From contig NZ_KB890458.1 of the NCBI RefSeq assembly GCF_000373105.1, positions 1 to 64,000 on the forward strand: DNA of 64,000 nt. The letters are read 5' to 3'. Shown piece by piece: positions 41,459 to 48,561 of the stretch. This DNA comes from Neolewinella persica DSM 23188. GTDB lineage: Bacteria; Bacteroidota; Bacteroidia; Chitinophagales; Saprospiraceae. Every line of letters begins with the position of its first letter. The first letter of the stretch is position 1. The notes beneath the pieces were generated by a model that saw nothing but the letters and a program-made list of their open reading frames with translations, was not told the DNA's origin and ran no database searches. The translations under genes were made by a program, and so were the position numbers.

Positions 41459-42508
41459 ATGAGACTACTAATCGCACTTGCCCTCCTCAGTCTGTTTTCC
41501 TGCAATCAACAGACTGAAACGATTGCTGATGAGTTTGGGCCAAGGCCTGCACTGCAACTTTACCACGACCTCTCTAACGTTCCCACCGATCAATTCAGCG
41601 GAGGGGCAAAGATGATTCCAATCACTACGCCCCTGGGCAATTTCAAAGTATGGACGAAACGAACGGGTAATAATCCTGACGTAAAGGTACTATTGTTGCA
41701 CGGTGGCCCCGGAGCCAACCACGCCTATTTAGAATGCTTTGACAGCTATTTTCCCGGCGCTGAAATAGAGTACTATTACTACGATCAGCTGGGTTCCCGC
41801 CTGAGCGATGTCCCTTCTGACCCCAGCCTTTGGACGATCGACCGATTCGTCGACGAAGTTGAACAGGTTCGTAAAGCACTTAACCTGACCAAAGACAACT
41901 TCTATATCCTGGGACACAGCTGGGGAGGTATTCTCGGACTTGAATATGCGCTGAAGCACCAGGATAAGATGAATGGATTGATCATCAGTAATATGATGGT
42001 TTCCATTCCTGATTACAACAAGTATGCCGATGAAGTACTGGGGCCTCAGCTGAACCCGGATACCCTAGCCGCAATCAAAGCTTATGAAGCTAAGGGGGAC
42101 TTTGACAATCCTGGCTACATCAGCACCATTATGAATAATTATTACCCCAGGCATGTTTTACGAATGCCCCTGGAGGATTGGCCGGAGCCGGTGAACCGCG
42201 GCTTTGACAGGCTAAATGGTCAGATCTACGTGGGCATGCAAGGACCGAGTGAATTTGGAATTCGGGGCGATGCATCCTTACTCACCTGGGACCGTCGTAA
42301 GGATCTACCTAAGGTCACCATTCCAGTGTTAACGATTGGCGGGAAGTACGACACTATGGACCCAGAGCACATGCGCGAAATCGCGAGCGAGTTTCCGGAT
42401 GGGAGCCATGTACATTGTCCGACGGGAAGCCATATGAGCTTCTACGATGACCAGCAGACTTACTTTGATGGCCTTATTGGATGGATCAATTCGGTGGAAC
42501 AGAGGTAA
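41459..42508 (+). CDS. Proline-iminopeptidase-type serine hydrolase, lipoprotein
   Basis: 349 residues. A short signal with lipobox LLSLFSC places Cys15 as the lipid site, so the enzyme is anchored in the envelope. The alpha/beta-hydrolase fold shows LLLHGGPGANHAYLE (the HGGPG oxyanion motif of the S33 prolyl aminopeptidase family), the nucleophile GHSWGGIL, the acid GGKYDTMD and the base PTGSHMSFYDD. It probably removes N-terminal proline from peptides taken up into the periplasm. It is complete; an unrelated nuclease remnant follows on the other strand. Confidence 0.9.
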   Translation: MRLLIALALLSLFSCNQQTETIADEFGPRPALQLYHDLSNVPTDQFSGGAKMIPITTPLGNFKVWTKRTGNNPDVKVLLLHGGPGANHAYLECFDSYFPGAEIEYYYYDQLGSRLSDVPSDPSLWTIDRFVDEVEQVRKALNLTKDNFYILGHSWGGILGLEYALKHQDKMNGLIISNMMVSIPDYNKYADEVLGPQLNPDTLAAIKAYEAKGDFDNPGYISTIMNNYYPRHVLRMPLEDWPEPVNRGFDRLNGQIYVGMQGPSEFGIRGDASLLTWDRRKDLPKVTIPVLTIGGKYDTMDPEHMREIASEFPDGSHVHCPTGSHMSFYDDQQTYFDGLIGWINSVEQR

Positions 42509-42512
42509 CCTA

Positions 42513-42701
42513 TTAGTCTGCTTTGCGCCGACCGGATAAAAAGCCAACAGGTGACATAATTGTGATTTTACCATCAGCTTCTCGTTCTACTTCCAAGTCC
42601 GGATTTTGGGCGCAAAAAATGGCGAATTCAGGTAAGCTGCGCTTACGGTTGAAACTCAAGGTTGCGAGTTGGTCAGGAGGAAGTTGTACGGTAATAGACA
42701 T
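42513..42701 (-). pseudogene. N-terminal remnant of a Uma2-type nuclease
   Basis: 62 residues: MSITVQLPPDQLATLSFNRK and then SLPEFAIFCAQNPDLEVERE, DGKITIMSPVGFLSGRRKAD and a stop. The FxxFCxxNPDLxxE-(x)-GxIxIMSPxG-TGxxN pattern is the start of Uma2 (DUF820) family PD-(D/E)XK proteins, which are about 190 residues. The catalytic part is missing. The stop lies 4 bases from the end of the convergent gene. I read it as a decayed fragment; a small independent protein is possible. Confidence 0.6.
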
Positions 42702-42774
42702 GCGGGTGTATCACTTTCTTAAAAGTACAACGACAAAGAGTAATGAAAAGGCTTATTCGGGGAAGGAATATACG

Positions 42775-43563
42775 CTAAGCCGCCACCCGCTGCAGTTTCC
42801 GTACCACCTCCGCATCAACGATGGGGGCGAAAAGCAAGTCTCCCTGCTGGTCGTCTACAATCTCCAGGCGGAGCTGTTTGGCCAATTCTTTAGCCAGGTT
42901 CCCAAGCTGCTGTGCGTAAGGTAGGGTATTACCCATGGCGGCGTAATGATCGATGATGCCGATACGGATCAGGTCATAAGGATCAACACGGTTGATGAGT
43001 TCCCGCAGATCCGCTTTGGCGGCAATCTTTTGCCCCCGCATCTTGAGCTGTTCGCGCAGGTCAGCCATAGTGCAGCCAACGATTTGCTCCCGGCGGTAGA
43101 AGTTCCAGTATTCGGCGGTATCGCGTTTGCGGGAGTAGTGAGCAAGGTGCCGGCTTTCGGCGGCTTTCTGACAGCTGATGCGGGCCATAGCCTTTACTTG
43201 TTCCAATAGCTCCAGGGTCTCGGTAGTGGAAAGCTGTACCTGCTCTGGATATACGTCTTCTTCTTTACTGAGCTTGGTGGCTATGGCTTGCTTCAATTTC
43301 GACTTTGAGGCTAAAGCAATGACTTTGCCAAGTTCCAACGAGAGGTAGTACTCTTGCATAAGTGCTCCCCTTGATTGAGGAGAACGGGCGTAGTCTTTCA
43401 TCCCGGCTGGTTTTCGGATGCCATCAGAGAATTGATAGATGTCCTTCAACCAGTGACGGATGTTGGTCTGGTAATGATGGTCAGAAATACCCAGCGCACG
43501 ATGAAGCTCAGTGGCCTTGATGACGCGGGTACCTTTTCTTGAAGTTCGAATTGTTAGTTCCAT
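42775..43563 (-). CDS. AntA/AntB-antirepressor-like protein
   Basis: 262 residues. Residues 1-95 resemble the AntA/AntB or phage antirepressor N-terminal domain: VIKATELHRALGISDHHYQTNI, RHWLKDIYQFSDG, then ALMQEYYLSLELGKVIALAS. The middle is a helical, charged linker with YSRKRDTAEYWNFYRRE. The C-terminal 110 residues contain KADLRELINRVDPYDLIRIG and YAQQLGNLAKELAKQLRLE; I do not recognise this part. Such proteins are usually in phages or mobile islands, but no phage gene lies nearby. The AT-rich upstream region (43564-43780) differs from the surroundings, which suggests acquisition. It is probably DNA-binding. Confidence 0.6.
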   Translation of the reverse strand: MELTIRTSRKGTRVIKATELHRALGISDHHYQTNIRHWLKDIYQFSDGIRKPAGMKDYARSPQSRGALMQEYYLSLELGKVIALASKSKLKQAIATKLSKEEDVYPEQVQLSTTETLELLEQVKAMARISCQKAAESRHLAHYSRKRDTAEYWNFYRREQIVGCTMADLREQLKMRGQKIAAKADLRELINRVDPYDLIRIGIIDHYAAMGNTLPYAQQLGNLAKELAKQLRLEIVDDQQGDLLFAPIVDAEVVRKLQRVAA

Positions 43564-43900
43564 GTTGGAAACTTGCTGTTGTTACTACAAATTTAGGTTT
43601 AAGTGTTGTGTTTTGCAAATTTGAAACAAATAATTTTTAACTTTTGTGTGTTTATTTTTGATTTATCAGCTGATTATGCGTTTTTGTAATCAAATTGATG
43701 TTTAAGTATTGTTGTTTTTATCTGCTTTGTTGGAAATTTTGCGGAAGTAGCTGCTCTGAGCAGGAGCAGGCAATAGCTCCGCTTGCGGGTACTTTATCTG
43801 TCAGAACCCAAATTAATCAGATGACCCAACCACTAGACAACCCGACAACTAGACACTATCTTGTCCACCACCCGGGTTGTCGGGGAAACGTACTCCAGTT
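43564..43900. other. AT-rich intergenic region with CCCGACAAC hairpin
   Basis: About 220 bases next to the AntA-like gene are strongly AT-rich (many TTTG and ATTT words). From 43833 come CACTAGACAACCCGACAACT and its partner. CCCGACAAC (43841-43849) pairs with GTTGTCGGG (43876-43884). No gene was found. Confidence 0.6.
43833..43884. repeat. Hairpin of CCCGACAAC words before the NSS gene
   Basis: CCCGACAAC at 43841-43849 and the complement at 43876-43884 form a 9-bp stem, 17 bases before the transporter start. The same word is iterated at 5887 and 8474. Confidence 0.6.
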
Positions 43901-45280
43901 ATGAAATTCAGCAAAACGGGCCATATTCTAGCCTCCGCCGGTGCCGCCATCGGGGTAGCAAACCTGGTGATATTCCCCTACCGTGTCCATTTTTTTGGCG
44001 GCGGTGCCTATGTACTTGCCTTCGTAGGGTTCACCTTATTGATGGGGATTCCCCTGATGATCTTGGAGAATGCCCTCGGTAAGCGAAGTGGAACGGACGC
44101 AATCGATGCTTTCCGTGGAAAGGGAGATGGAAAGGGGTGGGCGTGGATCGGACGGCTAGGTATCCTGACCTCCATCATGGTAGCCTCGTTTTATCTCGTA
44201 TTGGCGGGGTGGACCCTTGATTATGTCTGGCATTACCTAACGGATTACCAGGCACTGGCCGAAACACCCGCAGGTCCGGCCTTCGGGGCAGCCATCAGTA
44301 CGACCAAAAGGGCCTTGTTGTTTACGGGCCTGTTTACAGCTTTGGCCGCCTTCATATCTTCGAGCAAACTGCACACCGGCGTAGAGCGGCTAAGTAAATT
44401 TGCCATGCCACTACTTGGTGTGTTAATCCTTTTCCTGATCATTTCCCTGCCGATGTTGCGGCCCGAGGCAGTAGATTATACCAATCTCTTTCGTTTTGAC
44501 TGGTACGCATTATTTGTTCCGACCGACACCGGAGAACTGGCCATTCTGCACGCTTTGGGGCAGGCGTTCTTCAGCCTTGGATTGGGAGCTGCCTCCATGC
44601 TGACTTTTGCCACCCACCTCGATCGTAAGGAAAACGTGCTGCAAAATGCACCATTGATCGTTCATTTAGATACCACCATTGCTCTTTTAGGAGCCTTGCT
44701 GGTGGTACCATTGCTTGGGAACATTGAAGGAGACATATATAATGGTCCGCCGCTGGTATTCATCAATTTGGTGGAAATCTTTAAATCGTACGGCGCAGCG
44801 GGGCAGCTGGTGGGCTTATCCTTCTTTGTTTTGCTTGGTATTGCCATCATGACTTCGGCGGTGTCCCTGATCGAGCCCGCGTTGCGGGCGGTGGAGGCTC
44901 AAATGGGCTGGAGTCGGCGTATTGGCGGACTGGTGCTCGGTCTTCTGGTCTTCGTACTGGCGGTGCCGGTGGTCATTTCCTGCTCGCCCACCGGCCCGAC
45001 CTGGCTGACGGACTTTGCGGGAATGGGCGGCAACGACCCCAGTATGGGCTACTTTAATTTTCTGCTGGAATGGTTCGGTAGCATCATGCTGTTAATCGGC
45101 ACGCTGCTGCTGTGCGTTTATTTATTGCGGCGTTGGAAACTCGACGGCTTGTTTGAGGAACTGGAGATTGGCGGACATAAGGTATCTCCCGCATGGCGGA
45201 AGTGGTTGACGATTGCTTATCGGTACGTGATTCCCATCGGGATAGGTTTATTGCTGGTGGCCAAGATGGTGGTACTTTAA
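43901..45280 (+). CDS. Sodium-dependent transporter, NSS/SNF family
   Basis: 459 residues from MKFSKTGHILASAGAAIG at 43901; an upstream TTG lies within the repeat and is unlikely. It is a LeuT-type neurotransmitter:sodium symporter. Helix 1 is SAGAAIGVANLVIFPYRVHFFGGGAYVLAF, with the unwound GxANLxRFP-type centre (Val-Ile replace the usual Trp-Arg). Helix 6 is LGQAFFSLGLGAASMLTFATHL. Twelve helices are predicted. It should import an amino acid or related solute with sodium. An element of the dispersed family begins 9 bases after the stop. Confidence 0.92.
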   Translation: MKFSKTGHILASAGAAIGVANLVIFPYRVHFFGGGAYVLAFVGFTLLMGIPLMILENALGKRSGTDAIDAFRGKGDGKGWAWIGRLGILTSIMVASFYLVLAGWTLDYVWHYLTDYQALAETPAGPAFGAAISTTKRALLFTGLFTALAAFISSSKLHTGVERLSKFAMPLLGVLILFLIISLPMLRPEAVDYTNLFRFDWYALFVPTDTGELAILHALGQAFFSLGLGAASMLTFATHLDRKENVLQNAPLIVHLDTTIALLGALLVVPLLGNIEGDIYNGPPLVFINLVEIFKSYGAAGQLVGLSFFVLLGIAIMTSAVSLIEPALRAVEAQMGWSRRIGGLVLGLLVFVLAVPVVISCSPTGPTWLTDFAGMGGNDPSMGYFNFLLEWFGSIMLLIGTLLLCVYLLRRWKLDGLFEELEIGGHKVSPAWRKWLTIAYRYVIPIGIGLLLVAKMVVL

Positions 45281-45289
45281 TGCCTTTTT

Positions 45290-45330
45290 GGCGCGAACGC
45301 AGGTGCCGGAGAAGTTGAAAAGCAAAGGGG
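45290..45330 (+). repeat. Dispersed GC motif, copy G
   Basis: GGCGCG-AA-CGCAGGTGCC is followed by GGAGAAGTTGAAAAGCAAAG. The extension AGTTGAAAAGCA is shared with copy C. It starts 9 bases beyond the transporter stop. Confidence 0.75.
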
Positions 45331-45339
45331 GCCTTATTC

Positions 45340-45420
45340 GTTTAGTAGTTCATAGTCTCTACCCTTTGAACTACTGAACTATGAACTATTGAACTATGAA
45401 CTAATAAACCACTAAACTAA
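45340..45420. repeat. Iterated GAACTATGAACTA words with inverted repeat
   Basis: GTTTAGTAGTTCATAG (45340-45355) pairs with CTATGAACTAATAAAC (45394-45409), 15 of 16 bases. Between them the words GAACTACTGAACTAT and GAACTATTGAACTATG repeat. It runs up to the start of the EamA gene. Confidence 0.65.
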
Positions 45421-45467
45421 CAAACATCGCTCCCAGCACCCGCCACCTATTCGAGATCAACCTGGCT

Positions 45468-46295
45468 ATGATCTTCATCGGAACCTCTGGCATTCTCGGC
45501 CGGTTCGTACCTGTCGATGCCGTTCCCGCCGTCTGGTGGCGGGCTTTCATCGCGATGCTCCTATTGGCGGGCTTTTGCTGGTGGAAAGGTTTTAGTTTCC
45601 GGATCGCCGATCCGAAGCGCCTCAAACTGGTCATGCTCTCCGGTGTGCTGATGATGGGGCACTGGGTGATGTATTTCTACGCGCTGAAGTTATCGAGCGT
45701 AGCCATTGGCATGCTGTCCATCTTCACTTATCCGGCCATGACGACCCTGCTGGAACCGCTGCTGCTCAAAAAACCATTCCAACCCCGTCACCTACTGCTG
45801 GCGTTTTTGGTCATCGTCGGCATTTATTTCCTCGCCCCCAGCTTTGATCTGGCCGATGGTGCCACGTTGGGCCTATGTCTGGGGCTACTTTCCGCCTTCG
45901 TGTATTCCCTCCGCAACATTCTAATGAAAACGCAGATCGATGCGCTCCAGGGCTCGGTACTAATGACTTACCAGGCGGGGATCACCGCGTTGCTACTACT
46001 GCCGACATGGTATTACTTCAACACTGCCCCCCCGGCGGCCGCATGGCCCTACCTGATAGGGCTCGGCCTTCTGACCACGGCTATCGGCCATACACTTCTA
46101 CTGGGCTGCTTTCGCTATTTCTCGGCGAGTACCGCCAGTTTGTTAACCTGCGTTCAACCAGTGTACGGCATCTTGATGGGGGTGGTCTTTTTCCAGGAGA
46201 TCCCCGGCTGGTCGGCCGTGCTGGGCGGTGCGTTAATCCTTTCGGCGGTAGTTGTTGAGGCACGAGCCACGATGCGGAAGGCACCTGTAGCTTAA
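45468..46295 (+). CDS. EamA/DMT family transporter
   Basis: 275 residues from ATG 45468, with ten membrane helices in two EamA repeats. WWRAFIAMLLLAGFCWWKG and MMGHWVMYFYALKLSSVAIGML are in repeat 1; SVYGILMGVVFFQEI-like QPVYGILMG is in repeat 2. It is a drug/metabolite exporter of unknown substrate. The start is odd: homologues normally begin about 12 residues earlier, and the frame is open upstream for residues reading IAPSTRHLFEINLAM, but there is no ATG/GTG/TTG there, only ATC at 45426 right after the iterated repeat. Either a non-standard start is used or the repeat has displaced the original start codon. It overlaps the convergent gene by 4 bases. Confidence 0.88.
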   Translation: MIFIGTSGILGRFVPVDAVPAVWWRAFIAMLLLAGFCWWKGFSFRIADPKRLKLVMLSGVLMMGHWVMYFYALKLSSVAIGMLSIFTYPAMTTLLEPLLLKKPFQPRHLLLAFLVIVGIYFLAPSFDLADGATLGLCLGLLSAFVYSLRNILMKTQIDALQGSVLMTYQAGITALLLLPTWYYFNTAPPAAAWPYLIGLGLLTTAIGHTLLLGCFRYFSASTASLLTCVQPVYGILMGVVFFQEIPGWSAVLGGALILSAVVVEARATMRKAPVA

Positions 46296-47158
46296 CTTCT
46301 TTGCTCCAGGTACCGGTGAATGGAAGCAAAATCCAATCGTCCCATCCCGTCGGCACGTGCAGCAGCAAAGATTTCTTTGGTCAGGTTCGCGAGGTAAAGT
46401 GGCTGGTCTTCTTCATAAGCGGTCAGCGCAGCCAAGTGCAGGTCTTTGTGCATCCATTCCAGTGGGAACTGAACGTCGTAATTGTCTTCCCGGATCATCT
46501 CGGCTTTAAATTTGGTGAACGGAGCGGAGACGGGAAGGCCGGGAAGGACATTGAGCAGGAAGTCCTTGTCGAGGCCAAGCTTTTCGCCCAAGAGTACCGC
46601 CTCAGAGAAGATTAGCATGGATTGTGCCAGCATCACGTTGACCAGCATCTTAAAGGAAGCACCTTGACCGACCTCACCGAGGGTAATCACTTTGGCGCCC
46701 ATAACCTCAAGGTAAGGCTGGATCTCGGTTGCCTGCTCCGGTGAGGCACCAACGAAGAAGGCTAATTGGGCTGCTTCAGCCTGTGGTTTTGACCCGGCTA
46801 CCGGGGCGTCAATAAAACGAATACCGGCAGCCCGGGCAGCATTGGCCGCTTTCCGGCTGAAGGATGGGTTAACGGTCGTACAATCGACCCAAAGCGCGCT
46901 GTCTTGCATGGCGGAGAGCGCAGCGCCTTTTTCTAGAAAACAGGCGGTAATGGCCTCGGGAGTGGAAAGCATAGAAAAGACGATGTCTGCATCTTGTACG
47001 GCCTCGGTGAGTGTGTGGACAACGGTTGCTCCCAGGTCCCGAAGAGGAGAGGTAGCCAATACCGTCCGATTCCAAACGGTAATTTCAATATTATTTTTTA
47101 GCAGGTTGGCAGCCATCCGGCTGCCCATTATACCGAGTCCGGCGAAAGTGATCTTCAT
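46292..47158 (-). CDS. NAD(P)-dependent beta-hydroxyacid dehydrogenase
   Basis: 288 residues from MKITFAGLGIMGSRM at 47158. It is a member of the 3-hydroxyisobutyrate/glyoxylate-succinic semialdehyde reductase family. The Rossmann motif is GLGIMGSRMAANL, followed by VWNRT. The substrate motif is DAPVAGSKPQAEAAQLAFFVG. The catalytic Lys is in GQGASFKMLVNVMLAQ near residue 170. The all-helical C-domain is complete. The NADP or NAD preference cannot be fixed; Asn-Arg after strand 2 (WNRT) suggests NADP. It is downstream of the AraC-type regulator on the same strand. Confidence 0.9.
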   Translation of the reverse strand: MKITFAGLGIMGSRMAANLLKNNIEITVWNRTVLATSPLRDLGATVVHTLTEAVQDADIVFSMLSTPEAITACFLEKGAALSAMQDSALWVDCTTVNPSFSRKAANAARAAGIRFIDAPVAGSKPQAEAAQLAFFVGASPEQATEIQPYLEVMGAKVITLGEVGQGASFKMLVNVMLAQSMLIFSEAVLLGEKLGLDKDFLLNVLPGLPVSAPFTKFKAEMIREDNYDVQFPLEWMHKDLHLAALTAYEEDQPLYLANLTKEIFAAARADGMGRLDFASIHRYLEQRS

Positions 47159-47240
47159 GGTGATGTTTTTGTGTTCCACAAAGATCTGGAGGTAGACGCG
47201 GTAGAACTAGTCTGGATCGGGTAGGAATGCTATTAATCCG

Positions 47241-48116
47241 TCAGGATAAATTATTCCGGTGTTGCCGCAGCATAAACTGCTTTGGGCTCAGGCCGGTCCG
47301 GTTACGGAATTCCCGGATGAAATAGGAGACATTGTCGTAACCTACTTCAAAGGCCATTTCGGTGACGGGCATTTCCTGATTCGTCGCCAGCTGGTGCGCT
47401 TTGTTGAGGCGCTGATCCTTCACCCATTGTTGTGGCGTGGTCCGGAACTGTGCCTTAAAGTCTCGCCGGAAGGTGCTGGCGCTACGCCCGGTCAGGTAGG
47501 CGTAGTCTTCCATCTTCAGCGGCTTATCGTAGTTGGCCTCCATGAAGGTGCGGATGTTCCGCTTGCGGGGTAGGCTAAGGCGGAAGAGGAATTCGGCGAA
47601 GGCCTTATCATTGCTCTGTGCATTCAACAGGTGTAACAATTCCAAGAGCTTAGGCTGCAGGAACTGCTTGCCGTGGCGGCCGTTGCCGTAGATGTCGAGG
47701 AAAGACTGGACGAAGGTGCTGATGGCGGGAAATTGCTCGAATTTCAGATGGTCGGGCGCAGCCTGATGGTCGGCTTCCATAACCCGGGAATGCTGTAGGA
47801 AGGCATGAATTTGTTCATCATCGAAATAGAAGAGCAGGCTACGGAAATTGTCCGCAGCGGGTTTCAGGTCCGTTACGTAGTAGACGCCGCGGGGGAGAAA
47901 GACTAGTTCGCCGGCACGGACGTGGATGACATTGTCGTCGTAGGTTTTGATCCGCTGCTCTCCGGCAAGAACCACGGAAATAACGTGGTTGGAAACGTAG
48001 GCCTCCCGACCAATTAAAGCTTCAGGTAATTCCTTGTGCAGAATGCAGGTATTGCCGTCCTGCATCAGAGTACGAACGTTTTTATCGTTGAATAGGCGCT
48101 GTGGAATCAGGATCAT
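47241..48116 (-). CDS. AraC family transcriptional regulator
   Basis: 291 residues from MILIPQRLFNDKNVR at 48116. An N-terminal cupin-like sensing domain spans about 1-150 (VRAGELVFLPRGVYYVTDL). The C-terminal AraC HTH pair starts near residue 190: FMEANYDKPLKMEDYAYLTGRSASTFRRDFKAQFRTTPQQWV and then MPVTEMAFEVGYDNVSYFIREFRNRTGLSPKQF. It probably controls the neighbouring reductase or transporter genes; no operator can be read. A GC-rich palindromic region lies upstream. Confidence 0.9.
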   Translation of the reverse strand: MILIPQRLFNDKNVRTLMQDGNTCILHKELPEALIGREAYVSNHVISVVLAGEQRIKTYDDNVIHVRAGELVFLPRGVYYVTDLKPAADNFRSLLFYFDDEQIHAFLQHSRVMEADHQAAPDHLKFEQFPAISTFVQSFLDIYGNGRHGKQFLQPKLLELLHLLNAQSNDKAFAEFLFRLSLPRKRNIRTFMEANYDKPLKMEDYAYLTGRSASTFRRDFKAQFRTTPQQWVKDQRLNKAHQLATNQEMPVTEMAFEVGYDNVSYFIREFRNRTGLSPKQFMLRQHRNNLS

Positions 48117-48232
48117 AGCCGTAAATATCGGGACGAAGGTCGTACCAAAATAGTCCCAATACACCAAAAATGGTGGTGGGGCTTAGTTTGTGAGTACAAC
48201 AAATTGTAGAAATGAAATAGAAAGCTTTTTGA

Positions 48233-48373
48233 CCCGCCCGACGACCTACGTCGAAAGACCATGGGTCTTTACGCGTAGCCGTCCGACGGGAAGACGATCC
48301 TATTGCTGAGACCGGAGGCCGTCGGGCCGCTCGGAGCTTCGGCAACGGCCGAGCCGCCGGCGGTCGGACGGCT
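48233..48373. repeat. Nested GC-rich palindrome upstream of the AraC gene
   Basis: AAAGACC/GGTCTTT (48254-48260 with 48264-48270) is nested inside a longer imperfect stem of CCCGCCCGACG and CGTCCGACGGG. GCCGTCCGAC (48279-48288) has its complement GTCGGACGGC at 48363-48372. CTCGG/CCGAG forms another arm between them. Confidence 0.5.
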
Positions 48374-48410
48374 CTGAGGTCGCCACCTGTAATTTGTGAT
48401 ACGTACCTTA

Positions 48411-48436
48411 CTCTGCATCCTGCGTCCGCGCCCTTA
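48411..48436 (-). repeat. Dispersed GC motif, copy H
   Basis: The complement reads GGGCGCG-GA-CGCAGGATGC. It abuts the iterated-word hairpin that starts at 48438. Confidence 0.7.
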
Positions 48437-48437
48437 T

Positions 48438-48561
48438 TAGTCAAGCAGTCAGAGAGTCAAGCAATCAAATAGTCAGGCGATATTAGCTCGTTTTACAAAG
48501 AATGCCCAAACGAACGCAGGGAGCATAGTCGTGCGGCAGCCACTCTCTGACTGCTTGACTA
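48438..48561. repeat. Perfect 20-bp inverted repeat of AGTCA/GTCAG words
   Basis: TAGTCAAGCAGTCAGAGAGT at 48438-48457 is repeated exactly in inverted form at 48542-48561. The right copy contains the stop codon (48559-48561) of the serine hydrolase gene. Further copies of the word (AGTCAAGCAATCA) follow the left arm. Confidence 0.75.

Larger units (their letters stand above)
48117..48558. other. Intergenic region with nested palindromes
   Basis: This 442-base gap holds a GC-rich nested palindrome (48233-48373), motif copy H (48411-48436) and an iterated-word hairpin with a perfect 20-bp stem (48438-48561). The middle of the last has AGTCAAGCAATCAAATAG words. The weak open frame across it (48082-48444, minus) has no family match and is not called. 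Confidence 0.6.

Noticed and set aside
48082..48444. Open frame of 120 codons on the minus strand upstream of the AraC gene
   Set aside because: It runs through a GC-rich palindrome and motif copy H, has an Arg/Pro-rich random composition, and overlaps the regulator's start. No family features.
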